From the NCBI GenBank assembly GCA_946800325.1, contig OX326956.1:42653052-42717051 (forward strand): a DNA stretch of 64,000 nt, written 5' to 3'. Position numbers and translations under genes: made by a program. Origin of the DNA: Luzula sylvatica (lineage: Eukaryota; Streptophyta; Magnoliopsida; Poales; Juncaceae). Under the pieces are notes generated by a model. That model worked only from the letters and a program-made list of their open reading frames with translations. It was not told the origin of the DNA and did not search any database. Shown here in pieces: positions 49,294 to 61,938 of this stretch (position 1 is the first letter of the stretch; each line of letters begins with the position of its first letter).

Positions 49294-49818
49294 TAGGGAT
49301 GTCAACGGGGCGGGTCGGGTTCGGATAAGCCTCCTCCATACCCGAATCCGAATTTTCGGGTTTTACCCGAACCCGAAACCAAAATACCCGCGGATAAAAA
49401 ACCATATCCGAACCCGCGGGTAACGGGTATACCCGAATCCGAACCCGTTACCCGAAAATCACCTATATAAAATCTTAAAAAAAAAAAATCTAAAAAATTA
49501 TTATACAAATACGTAAAATCATCCACAATTTTATATACATAAAACAAGGAACTTATACAAAATACATTAAAAATACAAATATTACAAATAATTAATCTAT
49601 AAAACATCACAAATTTTCATATCATTGGGTATTTTCGGGTATTTCTCGGGTATTTTTCGGGTTTGGGTATTTTTTCGGGTTCGGGTATACCCGCGGATAA
49701 AAAATTATCCCCGTACCCGAACCCGAAACCGGAGCGGGTATTTTTTTCGGGTATTACCCGCCACGTTCGGGCCGGGTACCCGCAGGTTCGGGTTTTACCC
49801 GGCCCATTGACATCCCTA
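49294..49818. mobile_element. hAT-type MITE with exact 8-bp TSD
   Basis: It starts TAGGGATGTCAACGGGGCGG and ends GGCCCATTGACATCCCTA (TIR). It is flanked by GTTGTGAA at 49286-49293 and 49819-49826. Both halves are rich in ACCCGAACCCG or the inverse. 525 bp, non-coding. Confidence 0.9.
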
Positions 49819-49826
49819 GTTGTGAA

Positions 49827-49914
49827 TGAGCTTAGTTAATAAGGGAACTGAGATGTATGTGATCAAGGATTCAACAAAAGAACTATAACTTATGGGCTAC
49901 CAATATTGTCTGTT
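49827..49914 (+). repeat. ~88-bp block repeated at 50160-50250
   Basis: CTTAGTTA, ACTGAGATGTA, TTCAACAAAAGAACTATAAC and ACCAATAT recur in order just beyond the next MITE. The pair may be an old SINE-like or tandem duplication. Confidence 0.55.
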
Positions 49915-49922
49915 TTAATCGT

Positions 49923-50149
49923 CAGGCCCGGTCCATGTATACAAATATTAAAGCCGCTGTTTCGAATCCAGATACACATAAAAAAATTAGGTAGTATAAT
50001 TTATAAAATTTGGGGTCTATTATAAAAATTTTGGGATCCATTTAAACAAAATAGATAGTATAATAAAAAAAAATATGGTCCGTTATAAAAAAATTTGAGT
50101 TTGATTTATAATTTGGTTTAGGATCTCTTAAATCTTTGGACCGGCCCAG
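49923..50149. mobile_element. Small hAT-type MITE with exact 8-bp TSD
   Basis: TIRs are CAGGCCCGGTCCA and TGGACCGGCCCAG (one arm mismatch). The exact 8-bp TSD TTAATCGT lies at 49915-49922 and 50150-50157. 227 bp. Confidence 0.88.
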
Positions 50150-50594
50150 TTAATCGTCTTGGACACTGCTTAGTTACAAGTGCACTGACTGAGATGTAGA
50201 TGATTGAGACTTCAACAAAAAAACTATAACTTGTGGTCAACCAATATCGCAAGTAGTGATATGTAGAAAATATATATTTGGTAGTCTACATTTTAAAAGA
50301 TATATCCAAACGCGATTGAAGTAAACATCAATGTTAAAACGATAAATTAAAATCGTGGTTAATCATGTTAGGTCATCAATCATCCCAATTTAACAGATAT
50401 GTAGATGTACCAGCACTAGACAAAAATATATGTTGGATATACGTAACTGTATAACTACACAAGTGCACAAAAAATATATTTCATGTTCAAAATTGAAAAG
50501 TACAATCTAAATCAGCAGGTCTGAAGCTTAGTCTGGAAGTGAACCTCGTAGACAATTAATTTATTTGATTAAATATTAACGTATTTTATCATAA

Positions 50595-50690
50595 TTAATC
50601 GTGTGGCTTGTTGGTTGAGATTTTAATTTTTTTATAATAAATTCAAGGTTCAAATTCGGTCTAAATCATTTTTTTTTCATGTTTTCATTG
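50595..50690 (+). mobile_element. Possible SINE relic
   Basis: TGGCTTGTTGGTTGAGA resembles an A box and AAGGTTCAAATTCGG a B box, with tRNA-like spacing for a decayed copy. A T-rich tract follows, with no clear A tail. Confidence 0.35.
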
Positions 50691-50819
50691 TATATGGAAA
50701 CAAAAATCAGAAATGTATAGTTTGTAGAAATGTATAGTTTGTGGGATTTGAATTCGTGATTTCTCAAGCGAGATAATTAATTTTGAATGATAGTGAAATA
50801 AATGAACTACACATTGACA

Positions 50820-51190
50820 TATCCATATCCCCAACTACTATGAGCGGATATATATCGTAATCCAACTCCTACCAACCAAGTATTCAAGTATGAATACAAC
50901 AATGGAGTATCGTGCATGAACGTCCAACTCTAATCAAATCGTTTTTTTATGTATTCAATTTGTTACATTTATAGCGCAAGTTCGATTATTTTGATTGATA
51001 ACCGTATTCAAATATTCAAAGTTCTCGGCAATTAAGAGCTTAATTTGCATGGCATATTGGCATGTTTGTGGTCGTCTTAGTTGAATTCTAAATAGTGACC
51101 TTTTAGAATCTTATGGGTCCCAAGTCCAAGCTGTGTAGAAATCTTGGATCAAATTTGATGGAAGAATTTAAATTTAATTTTGAAATTCAA
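50820..51190 (+). repeat. Diverged direct duplicate of 56720-57205
   Basis: ATCCAACTCCTACCAA, ACAACAATGGAGTATC, GATTGATAACCGTA, TTGAATTCTAAATAG and AAGTCCAAGCTGT occur in the same order in both segments, 5.9 kb apart. Neither has a coding frame. Confidence 0.75.
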
Positions 51191-51744
51191 GAGTTAATTT
51201 GATTAGAAATTGCAACTTCATACATCTAGTGTTGGCGAAATGTGACCCGGTCGGAGAAAACGATCCTACCTGTATGAATTCGAATGAATCCGATTGGAAT
51301 TGAAAATGTTAAAAATTGAAAAGTTGGCGAGCCGGATGATTATGTGATATGACATTTTCCATACGGTAGATCATTTTTAAAAGGATAATTTGGTAATGTG
51401 TCAATATAATGATAATATTAAAGTGTTTTTTTATCAATTAATGTTAAGCAAAGTAGAAAAATATTTATCATACATACAAAAAAAAAATCTAATTAATTGG
51501 AAATATCAAAATTATATATTTTAAAAAGATTCTACCATAAAATCACTCTTGTTTGAAATTGCTTCAACAGAAGATCAAATATATCTATTTATAAAATTGG
51601 ACCATTATCGACTTAGAAGCAATCTCAAACAATTATTCAAATTACTGCAACATACGATAAGTCTCGCGAATAAATCAACTAAACGTTCAAGAAACACACC
51701 GAACACCAAAAAAGGACACGAGAGATAAAATGAGACAAAGAAAG

Positions 51745-51780
<36 letters not shown>

Positions 51781-52439
51781 AGAAAAAGAGATGAAATGAC
51801 CAAGCAAGCGAGGAAACGAAAAGAAAAGTCAATAAATTACATTGCAAACGGACACACACATGGAAGGGAGAACAACCATGCGTAGCAACAAATGGAAGTT
51901 ATCCATGTGAACTAAACAACCGCACAATCTTGATCAAGAAAGATTCGTCGTCTGAGAGAAAACAAAAGAACATGATTTAAAAGACGATGTGCCCTTCTCT
52001 GAAGGGAAAACACATACATGACCCCATGTTGGAGCAAATAACGCTAGGATTACATTACATATACTAATGTACATTATTTATTATTTATTATTCTCAAATG
52101 TACAACTTCAAAAATAACATTATTTTTACGTTTAAGAAATTATTTATATTTTAATAAGTAAATCATTATTTTTTTATTTATGTTGAAATTTTAAAATGTA
52201 GTATTAAAGTTTGTAAAACAAATAAACAAGTATAACTTACTTAGGACTTGTTTGGATGCACTAGTTTTTTCAAGTATAGGATGGTTAATTTTTAGAAATT
52301 AGGATTTTGAAAAGTAAAATCCTAAAAGGTATAAAAAAGTTAAGGAACTCAAGTAATGTTATGTTTGGATGCGATTTAAGGAATATGAAAGTATTGTTTT
52401 GAGGAAATTAGTTATATTATTTTACATAACATAATATAT
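51191..52439. other. Gene-free stretch with a 31-bp poly(A) run
   Basis: An uninterrupted A31 lies at 51748-51778. It could be the tail of an old retroposon, but no flanking duplication was recognised. No gene was seen. Confidence 0.45.
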
Positions 52440-52690
52440 TTGAATTCAATGTAATAGAATGTAATGTAATGTAATATGATATAGTTTAATACAATGTAAC
52501 ATAATATAACATAATATAATATAATGTAATGTAATGTAATGTATAATATAATATAAAATAAAATAATATGATAGTATAATAATACAATATAATAAAATAA
52601 AATATTATATTGTCATATAATATAATGTAATAAAAAAACACTATAATATAAAACAATCATATAATATAATATATTTTAATGTAATATATA
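52440..52690 (+). repeat. AT-rich microsatellite (AATATAATGT / ATGTA)n
   Basis: Degenerate tandem AATGTA and AATATA units cover about 250 bp with no other content. Confidence 0.6.
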
Positions 52691-52721
52691 ATGACATAAA
52701 ATAATAAAATACTCCATTATG

Positions 52722-52977
52722 GGGAGTTCTATCATACACCATTTTACAAGGGTATTTTGGGTATTTTAGCAATTAATTATATTTATAAAATGGTGTATCA
52801 TAAAATTTATCTTTTATGGAAATTTTGGTTTAAATGAACAACAAAAAATTTCAATTTAGTTAAACATTAATTGATAAATATATTTGATATCTTACCTTAA
52901 ATATTCATAAATGGATAATTACTCTAAATACCCTTGAAAATGAGTGTATGGTAAAGAAAGGGGTGTATGATAGAAGC
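52722..52977. mobile_element. Mutator-type MITE with 10-bp TSD
   Basis: The ends GGGAGTTCTATCATACACC and GGTGTATGATAGAAGC are inverted repeats. The exact 10-bp repeat CTCCATTATG flanks the element at 52712-52721 and 52978-52987, fitting the 9-11-bp duplications of MULEs. 256 bp. Confidence 0.8.
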
Positions 52978-52987
52978 CTCCATTATG

Positions 52988-53756
52988 ATATATTATAATA
53001 TAATATGACATAATTATTATGATAACAAATAAGTAAATTGTTGTGATTAATATATTTATTATTCCTTGCATAGAATAATCAAAGTAATGTATTTTTTGTT
53101 TATGAAACATTTGGCTAAATCAGATCTAAAAGAAACATTTCCCTAAATGGTATTTTATAAAATTTTATTGCTACTTGACATTAATTGTACAAATCTCAAA
53201 CCATAATAAATATTTCCATTTGTATAAATCTTTGAACATTTCAAGGAATTAATGTATACAGAACTCCCATTTAATTCATTGATATTTCACGTCATTTTTT
53301 TCAATATTTCATTAATACACGGTCTTAGAGAGAAGAGGTTGAACATAAATAGATTAATCATCTGCCTTATATAAACTTAAAATTAGATTATTAACACATT
53401 TCTTCATTCATTTCTTCATTCATACTAAAACCAATGTTTTCAAAATCAACCAAATTGAAGAAAATAATGCATTAGATTCATCGAAATTGAAAAAGATGTC
53501 AAATATTCTTGTCTTGAAGATACCCAATTGACATATTGAAGTCAAAATTGAACACATCGAAATCTATAAACTGAAATCGAAATTTTACAAAATTCAAAAT
53601 TGATATTTTTCTATAAAAATTGATCATATTATATTTTTACAGAAATTTTCGTTTATAATTAGATAAAGGAAATAATTTTGAACACACATTTTGGAAAGAA
53701 GGTGCACGGAAATCGTACAGTTATATTTTGCATTTACATAAGGAGCAATTATGTAT
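52988..53756. other. Gene-free AT-rich sequence
   Basis: Nothing supported. Confidence 0.4.
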
Positions 53757-54300
53757 TTAACCCCTTATACAAGCAAAATCAAAAAATAACCTCATTTCTA
53801 AAAATATTTCAAAAATAACCCTCTTTTTGATAATATTTCAAAAATAACCCAAAACGGATTTTTAAATCCCGCCGTTCAAATTTATAAAATTTTAATTGAA
53901 AATATGATATATTTCCCCAAATTTCACCATAACATCATCTATGATCTAATTAATACAATTAATTAAAATGATAACTAATACATGTTGGCTGTTAACTTAA
54001 TACATAATTAATATTTATTCGAATTCATAAATTTGAATAAATTTTAATGAATATTTAATTATATGTCTTAATTATCACGTTAATTAAATATAATTGTTCA
54101 ATAATGGAGAATTCGACGGGTACAATTTGGAGTACAATAAAATTTAATATTTTTTTTCAAATAACTGTCAAAATCTTATATTAAAAAAAATTATTCTCTC
54201 CCAAAATGTACCCACCGAATTTGGGTTATTTTTGGAATATTATCAAAAAGAGGGTTATTTTTGGAATATTTTTAGAAAGGGGGTTATTTTTTGAATTTTG
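53757..54300. mobile_element. Relative of the 26-28 kb palindromic element
   Basis: Terminal inverted repeats contain AACCTCATTTCTAAAAATAT / AAAATAACCCTC on the left and GAGGGTTATTTTTGGAATAT / AGGGGGTTATTTT on the right. The interior (about 53930-54140) has AACTTAATACATAATTAATA and TAATGGAGAATTCGACGGGT, which match one arm of the 420-bp palindromic units at 26.4-27.8 kb. Confidence 0.6.
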
Positions 54301-54537
54301 ATTTCATTGTGATGAATTTGAATGAAATGGTGAATTTGAGGCTATTTCACTCATTTTGGAATATAATAAAGTAATTGGTATTTCAAAATACACACATTTC
54401 AAAACTCTAGAACTAATAAAAAAATAGACGTTAATTTAATTTGAATCGATTTATGATCAAATATAAAATAAGACTATTAATTAAATAATATAAACTTAAT
54501 GAAAAGTATAATTTTAAAATACACCAAATAAAACATA
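54301..54537. other. Short intergenic stretch
   Basis: Nothing supported. Confidence 0.4.
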
Positions 54538-55245
54538 CTAGGAGATTATCCGCGCTTCGCGGCGGTTTTTTTTTCATTTGTTTTGTTATATACACAACAT
54601 ATTGTTGTGATTTTTCGGGATCAAACATAAGACTTTGTGAAAATAAAAATCATATTAATAAAGGAAGTTCGACGATGACAAAATTATTATACTATTTTTT
54701 ATTCCGGCACAATGCGAAATATTTATTTAGTACTTTAATGCAACAAATACAAAAAAATATATTACTATAAGATAATAAAATACCATGCGTGGACATAAAT
54801 AAAAAACAAAACCATATGATATTTTAAATTTTCTTGTCTAAAATTAAGAATAATAATATTTTAAAAGTTCAAAAAAAATATTTGTGTCTGATAAATTTTA
54901 TGTTTCATGTCTATTATTGAAAAATATTATATAAGTTACTGCAATTATCTGTGTTTAGCAAATAATTATCTTTCTTTTTATTAATTTTTGTTTAAAGATT
55001 AACTTGAAATTATTTTAAGTAAAAATACGAATATAACATATTTAGTAGTATGTGCAATTTTTTTGAATTATAGTTTTAAAAATAATAATAATTGGGCTTA
55101 TAAACATAATCACACAAAATCAAAGGTTAATTCATGGTTCATAAGTTGCCACATAGTATAATCCAATGGTTGAAATAATTGTGATGATGTGGAATGAGAA
55201 AATTGTATAAAAATGAGTCCAAAATAAGAGGGTTGGTAAATATCA
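54538..55245 (-). mobile_element. Non-autonomous Helitron, minus strand
   Basis: Its minus-strand 3' end is CTAG (54541-54538) followed by T. It is preceded by a hairpin seen on the plus strand as CCGCG-CTT-CGCGG (54550-54562). The 5' end near 55245 (ATTTACCAACCCTCTTATTTTG on the minus strand, with CCACATCATCAC further in) aligns with the terminus at 14554. The first two bases appear to be TG, not TC. About 0.7 kb, non-coding. Confidence 0.75.
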
Positions 55246-55313
55246 TGAATGGAAATTTTACTTTACCCCCAAAATTCACCATCACATTCTTTATATACCT
55301 ATTAACACACTTA

Positions 55314-56239
55314 GGGACCGTTTGGTTCGTGCTTTGGAGAATGCATTGACACATATAGAGTATGACATGGAATCTCATGCCAATGTATGCTATTCTTGGC
55401 ATACTCTATTATCATGTTTGGTCGGTACAATTATTTATCCCGTGGCATGCTATTTGAACACAAATATAAAAATTCTATATTTATAAAAATAACATATTTA
55501 TACTAAATTATTGTTATAAAAATACTTAGAATAAAATAAATTATAAAATTAATAATTCATCAAAATACAAAATAACCAAATTGGTTGAATTAATATTCCT
55601 TAAATTCCTCCATTGATTAAACATTTGTTCGTCTAATGAGGGTATTTGTTGCAATGATAATTCGCTAAGTAAATATGACAAAGAATGCATAATTTACAAT
55701 TCTCACAAAAATAATATGAAATCTTTCACTGGAAAAAAAAGATTCAAGCATAAAAATCGGTTGGAAAAAAATAGCATGAATTCTTCTATTGAAAAATAAA
55801 TTCAAGCAAAAAATAATGTATAAAATAAAATAAAGTTATCTATACAAAAATAATTCTAACATCAAATTAATGAAACAATGATAAATATAAGAAATAAAGA
55901 AAAATATACCTATCACGTTTTTTGATGAGATCTTTGAAAGAGATTCATGTATTTTGTTTTTCCAAAATTATATTAATGAATGAAATGAAGAAGAATGTGC
56001 TTATTTATAGAAGGCTTGGTATATTGATTTTTGGTGGAAAAATAAAAATTCATTCTTTCATCATAGGAATAGAAAAAAAATCATAAATTTTGGTGGTAAT
56101 CATATTCGCATCAATTATGTCATAGGGAATGGAGTATTTCCTTACTTTATTAACTAACGTGCAAATCAAACATTGGTATGAAATCCGTGGAGAAATATGC
56201 CAAGACATTCTAATTCTAAAACTCTAACCAAACGCCCCC
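55314..56239. mobile_element. Tourist-type (PIF/Harbinger) MITE with TTA TSD
   Basis: TIRs GGGACCGTTTGGTTCG and AACCAAACGCCCCC are flanked by TTA at 55311-55313 and 56240-56242, the PIF/Harbinger target. Subterminal repeats such as GGCATGCTATT / GGCATACTC also occur. 926 bp, long for this class; no transposase frame was seen. Confidence 0.75.
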
Positions 56240-56719
56240 TTAATTAATATAATAATTAACAAGACATACATACTTACACTAACTAACATTAACGAACAAT
56301 TCTTAATTTATATGGATGTAATTATTATTAATTAATTAATAATTGAATGGTATTGCATTACTCATCATGTTAATAATCATTGCCTTTTTTAATCAAACAT
56401 GTCTATAATCATGGCCAGTTTTAATCACCTCCAACACTATTTAGTTAGTCATTAGTATGTTTTATGGATAAAAATGCAAGTTGATGTTTCATATATCTAT
56501 GTTGAAAAATTAATTCTACACAACACGTTCTTGTTGCATGATTGACAGCAGTATGTTGATCGTACGTTAAATATTGTATTAGTTTAATTTATTTCAATTC
56601 AAATCATATTCCTCATCATTCTACTGTCAATCATGTAACGAGAGCATGTTGTGTAGAATTACTCATGTTGAAAAAACTTGTAATAATTAATTTTCAATAA
56701 ATGTGAAATTAATGAACCA
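56240..56719. other. Gene-free AT-rich sequence
   Basis: Short inverted repeats are present: TCTACACAACACGTTCTTGT near 56515 and ACGAGAGCATGTTGTGTAGA near 56638. They may bound a ~140-bp MITE, but no TSD was confirmed. No gene was seen. Confidence 0.4.
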
Positions 56720-57205
56720 ACATATATCCTCAACCACTGTATAAAAAAACGGATATATATCGCAATCCAACTCCTACCAAACAAGCAAACATACATGAAT
56801 ACAACAATGGAGTATCTTGCTTGAACGTCTTAACTCTAATCAAATCATTGTTTCCATATTAATTAAGTTACATTTTTAGCTGAAATTCAATTACAACAAT
56901 GGAGTATCTTGCTTGAACGTCTTAACTCTAATCAAATCATTGTTTCCATATTAATTAAGTTACATTTTTAGCTGAAATTTAATTGTTTTGATTGATAACC
57001 GTACTCAACGATATTAAGTTCTCACCAAACAAGAACATAATTTGCATGTCAAATGACATCATTGGCATGTTTGTTGTCGTCTTTGTTGAATTCTAAATAG
57101 CCATCTTTTTAGAATCTCGTGGGTCCCTAACCCTAAGTCCAAGCTGTTGTTATGTTTGTAGAATCTTTAATCAGTTTGAGTGGAGAATTTGGAAATTCAT
57201 TTTTC
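56720..57205 (+). repeat. Second copy of the 50.8-51.2 kb duplication, with internal tandem
   Basis: It is collinear with 50820-51190. Within it, 56801-56892 is repeated almost exactly as 56893-56984 (92-bp period, unit starting ACAACAATGGAGTATCTTGC). That internal duplication is much younger than the large one. Confidence 0.85.
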
Positions 57206-58600
57206 TGTTATGGTTTGATTAAATTTTAACGCATATAATGACGAGTTTATTAAACGACCAAGAGAGGCATCCTTCTCTCGAGATTTTGGAAAATAGTTCA
57301 TTTAAGTATTTTTTTTTAAAAGAATTTTAGACCGAACTAATAACCTCTACAACATGTGATTCTATTGAAAAATATTTCTCATAAGTATTGATCCTAGTAT
57401 AAAATGAAAAAGAAATTTATACCAAAGGTATATTTTTTGAGAAATCTTCCAAAAACTTTCTAACTTTTCTTAATAGTATTAGAAGAACCTCACTTTTTAG
57501 ATTTTTATTATTCAAAAAATCACTACAATACGTATTGAATTTTTAAAAGATAAGATGTGCTTATAGATGTTGTTTTTAAAGAAGAAAGAACTGATTCATT
57601 TACGGCTATTCTTGCCGTGTCCGTAGGGCTATTCGTATAGAGTTCAATTTGTTTGTTTTTATATACACTAATGCTTTAATATTTATTTTGTGTAGTAATA
57701 TTTTCATTTTCTTCAATATAACGATAATCATAAAATGAAGGTAACAAATATATAGATTTGGGGAATACTAATAATAATATATATTATGGGGTATTTTTAA
57801 ATAAATATAAACGCGAGGATATTTTAATAATATTTTCAAATGTTTTTCTGGGTTGTTTCTATAACTCAGTAACTCATCAACAACTTTCATTTATTTCGTT
57901 CAAGATGCGTCATTGTCCGTATATTTAGTCAAAAAACTCTCAATTTTAAACTATAGAGTTTGAATGCAAAAATTTAAGTTGGAGAGTTCAATTTTGACTG
58001 GAAATTTGACAGTTATTTTTTACTTGAAAATACAGTTGATCAGTAATTACTAATTACATTGACAACACTTAAATCATGAATTTCCTTCAAAAAGTCTCAC
58101 TTCTTCTTCCCTCTAACTCAAATCAATTTGATTGCTTGTTTGGAGTTTCTTATTTGCACAACCACCACTTATATTAATCATTTAATTTTCTTGGTAATAC
58201 ATAGATTTCGCATTTATTAATCAAGTAAATTAGTCACATTTTAGTGACTCACTTATATCGGATGTATGGTCAATTAAGTAAAAGTTTATACTTTATACCA
58301 TACAAACATGCACAAATTTCCTTCAAATTTAAGGATCTTAATTTCCAAAAAATAAAGAGAAAATAACAAGATTGTTACTACAACGCACAAATTTTCTTCT
58401 GGCTCTACAAGTGCCAAGTGGCGCTTTGTTTTGACTGGAATATATTCCATTTAGTACCTGTAAAATAATAATTTAATTACTTAAGAAGTTAAGGGTGTAT
58501 ATGTAAAAGTGTATCTTTCTTTTAAAAGTACGCCGTGTGGGAGGCGAAGAGGAAGACTGATCAAGTCATCCCCAAAGCATAAAACAAAGAGAGGGAAACG
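57206..58600. other. Upstream region of the FATB gene
   Basis: AT-rich with no other gene. The region 58440-58600 changes to mixed composition toward the transcribed leader. Confidence 0.45.
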
Positions 58601-58650
58601 CCTGAAAGCTTTCTCCTTTCGGGTTCTCTCTTTCTCTTCCTCTCTGCCCA

Positions 58651-58709
58651 AAACCCTAGCTTTGTCGAGGATGAGTGTGGTGTGAATGGGTATTAGCAAG
58701 CGAGTGTAA
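58651..58709 (+). promoter_or_regulatory. FATB leader: telo-box and two uORFs
   Basis: A CT-rich stretch leads to a telo-box, AAACCCTA, at 58651-58658. Two short upstream frames follow: 58671-58685 (four codons plus stop) and 58686-58709 (seven codons plus stop). A donor at 58763 (ATCG|GTGCGT) suggests a 5' UTR intron. Its acceptor may be near 58940 (GATGCAG) or 59192 (TTTCAG); I cannot choose. Confidence 0.5.
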
Positions 58710-59412
58710 TTTCTTGCCATTTCCTCTCTTCAGTCTGTGGCGCGAAGAGAAACTCAAAATCGGTGCGTTTTTCTGATTATTCTTGATTTATTGGTATTCT
58801 AGGATTTTCTAACTTTGTTCGCCATTTTTTTTACTATTTCGTGCGATTTTGAAATTATTATGCTGGTATTTGAATGTCTGGTTTTTTGTTATTTATCAAG
58901 TAGTTCTCTTGTTATTATGTTATTTATTGATTTGATGCAGTATGAACAGAACTTTCCATCTGGGTCCTTTATTAGTTCTGTATATTTATTTTGTAAAAAG
59001 AGAAATTACCCATTCAAAACTCGAATTCCTGCCTCAGATATAGATCTCCTCTTTTTGTTTCGTTTTCCATTAATTGGAACAATTAATTTAACCATGGTAA
59101 ATAGTAAATACTAAAAAACTATGAACTTTAAGGTATGTACTAGTAAGATTACAGCTCAAATTTAAGGAGTTCGCTAATTAGTATAATTTCAGAAAGAAGA
59201 AAGAAAATATCTTCAAAATTGAAAAAATAAAATCGCTACTTTTTAGTAGTGGTTGGCTGATTTGACCCTTCTTATTAGAACGGAATCAATTTTATCTCTT
59301 GGATTTTGACTACTCTTCACAAAATTCATTGTTGTTTAATCCTACTTCTCTACCACCCTTTTCTATAATTCAACTCCTGACATATTTTATCTCCATCTCG
59401 ATAGATCTTCTA

Positions 59413-61367
59413 ATGGCAGCATCAATTGCCACGTCAGCATTCTTCCCCGCCTCGTCACCCAAAACCCCACTTTCAACAAACACCATTAACGCAGTCCACG
59501 AAACCCCAAAACCCCTCTCTCCTCAAACACCATCCAATTCATCTCGATCGGTACGCAACAAGACCGCCATAAAAGCCGTACCGAAATTGAACGAAGAAAC
59601 CATACCATCCAATTACGTCTCTTCTAATTCCAGCTCAGCGCCTCGTACCTTTTACAACCAATTACCAGATTGGAGCGTTCTATTGGCCGCAATCACCACG
59701 ATTTTTCTCGCCGCGGAGAAACAATGGACTTTATTGGATTGGAAACCCAAAAGACCCGATATGTTGAACGATGCGTTTGCGTTTGGACGAATCATAGAAG
59801 AAGGACTTGTGTTTCGTCAGAATTTTCTCATTCGGTCTTATGAAATCGGTGCGGATCGAACCGCTTCTATCGAAACCCTTATGAACCATCTACAAGTAAG
59901 TTCATTTATTTGATATTTTGTTGTTTTCTGATTTTTTTTGAGATTTTTTTTTGGGTTGGATTATTAGGAAACGGCGTTGAATCATGTGAGATGTGCGGGT
60001 TTAATGGGTGACGGGTTTGGATCCACACCCGAAATGAGTAAAAGAAACCTCATATGGGTTGTTAGTAAAATGCAAGTTCTCGTTGATCGCTATCCATCTT
60101 GGTATATATGTATATAATTTAGAGAATTTAAAAAAAAACTATATTTTTGTAATTTTGATGATGAATATATTTTTTTGATGTAATTAAGGGGTGATATAAT
60201 AGAAGTGGATACATGGGTTGGGCAGCATGGAAAAAATGGTATGCGTAGAGATTGGCATATACGAGATTTTAATACTGGCCAAACTATATTACGAGCTACG
60301 AGGCACGAATTAATTTTCCAAATTTATTCTTTTTATAATTTTACATAATTGTATCTAACTTTATGTTATGTTACCAGTCTTTGGGTCATGATGAATAAAG
60401 TGACGCGGAGACTTGCAAAAATACCCAAAGAAGTTAGAGATGAAATCGAGCCGTACTTTCTCGACCGCATAGCCGTCGTAGACGAGGATAATCGCAAATT
60501 TCCTAAACTTGAGGGACTTGATGGTTATAACGCCGAAAAACACCTTCGCAAGGGATTAACTGTAAGTTTCGTATAAAGAATTAATAAACTAGAATGTTAT
60601 TTTTTTTATTTTAAATTTATTTATTATTGTGTGCTTGGATAATAATAATGCAGCCTAAATGGGGGGACCTTGATGTAAACCAGCACGTGAATAATGTCAA
60701 GTACATTGGCTGGATTCTAGAGGTTTGTTATTTTCTTTTCCAATTGAATTCTTTTTTTTTTTTCAAATAATTTTGATATACTATTTATATTAGATGAACA
60801 AACTTATCGTGAAGTTTGTAGTGCCTAAAAATAGGTGGTTCAATAATGAGATAGGCACATGGAAACCATGGACCCATGGAATATGATAATTTCATATTCA
60901 CATTTTTATTTTCGAATTTATTTCTTTCCTAATTCGTCCACCTCATTAATACATGTCTCATGCACTTTTGTTGCCCACATATCTGGATTTTCATTTTTTT
61001 TTTTAACTTTCATGCTAGCCTGTTATTCTCTGTCATGTCTACTTTTTTTTAAAATGTGAAATATCAAGAATGCCCTTATAAATGACAGAGTGCACCGATG
61101 GCGATATTGGAGAAGCACGAGCTGGCGGGCCTGACGCTGGAGTACCGTCGCGAATGCGGAAAAGATAGCGTGGTTGAATCTCTCACCACGGTTTACGCTG
61201 ATGATACGAATGGTTTAAACGATTCTGTGTCGATTCATTGTGAACATAATTTGAGCCTCGAGTCGGGGGGCAATATCGTTAAGGGTCGTACCGCGTGGAG
61301 GCCAAAAAAGGACGGTGAACAAGAGAAAAAGAGTGGTTTCGGTGTGGTTGCATCTGTTGGTGCATAG
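59413..61367 (+). CDS. FATB: Acyl-ACP thioesterase, FatB type (plastid)
   Basis: Six coding exons (59413-59895, 59968-60101, 60189-60302, 60378-60561, 60654-60722, 61089-61367) join in frame to 420 residues. The enzyme hydrolyses acyl-ACP, mainly saturated 16:0, to release fatty acids in the plastid stroma. Residues 1 to about 80 are Ser/Thr-rich, as in a chloroplast transit peptide. A hydrophobic anchor (LPDWSVLLAAITTIFLAAEK) follows, typical of FatB and absent from FatA. The hotdog domains contain NLIWVVSKMQV, GKNGMRRDWHIRD, LDVNQHVNNVKYIGWILE and LEYRRECGKDSV. Asn314, His316 and Cys351 have the spacing of the described FatB residues N311/H313/C348. The ATG at 59413 starts the usual MAAS- transit peptide. 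Exon 3 ends AG|GC, so intron 3 appears to be GC-AG; all others are GT-AG. Confidence 0.95.
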
Positions 61368-61430
61368 ACCGAGTCCGTGGGAATTAATGGGGGATGGTTG
61401 GTTTTTGTGATGTTTATGTAGAAAGTAAGA

Positions 61431-61433
<3 letters not shown>

Positions 61434-61483
<50 letters not shown>
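61434..61483 (+). repeat. (AT)25 microsatellite in the FATB 3' region
   Basis: An uninterrupted 50-bp AT dinucleotide run starts 66 bp after the stop codon. It is probably inside the 3' UTR and is likely length-variable. Confidence 0.9.
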
Positions 61484-61485
<2 letters not shown>

Positions 61486-61714
61486 CTTGGTTTTTTAGTA
61501 GTATTATTATGCTAACATCCTTGAGTATTGTTCTTGGATTAAATTAAAAGGTATGGGTTATGTATAAATATGTAATTATCTAAATGGGATCGAAATTATT
61601 TTGTAGATTTTGTGATTAAGTCTTACTTTCTTTAATTTGTATTTTTTTGGATATGTAATGATTTTTCTTGGTACATGTTACTTTATACAATCATAGATGA
61701 TGTGAGATATATTA

Positions 61715-61887
61715 AGTGTTCTGGAAATCGGCCTTGGCGGCCGATTAATCGCTCTTCGATGGTCCGCCGTCGAGATAAGTCCATGGCGTTTTGTGTTTGG
61801 CGGAATCCGCCAAGGGTCCGCCAAAACCGCCAAGTCACCGTCGAGCCGATTTTTAGAAGTTTATTTATTTTATTTTATTTTTTTTGG

Positions 61888-61938
<51 letters not shown>

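Noticed and set aside
57595..57660. GC-richer patch (TTGCCGTGTCCGTAGGGC) considered as a plastid DNA insert
   Set aside because: No plastid gene reading frame could be recognised; too short to support.
59299..59412. N-terminal extension of FATB upstream of 59413
   Set aside because: The open frame continues upstream, but only from a TTG. MAAS- at 59413 is the usual transit peptide start.
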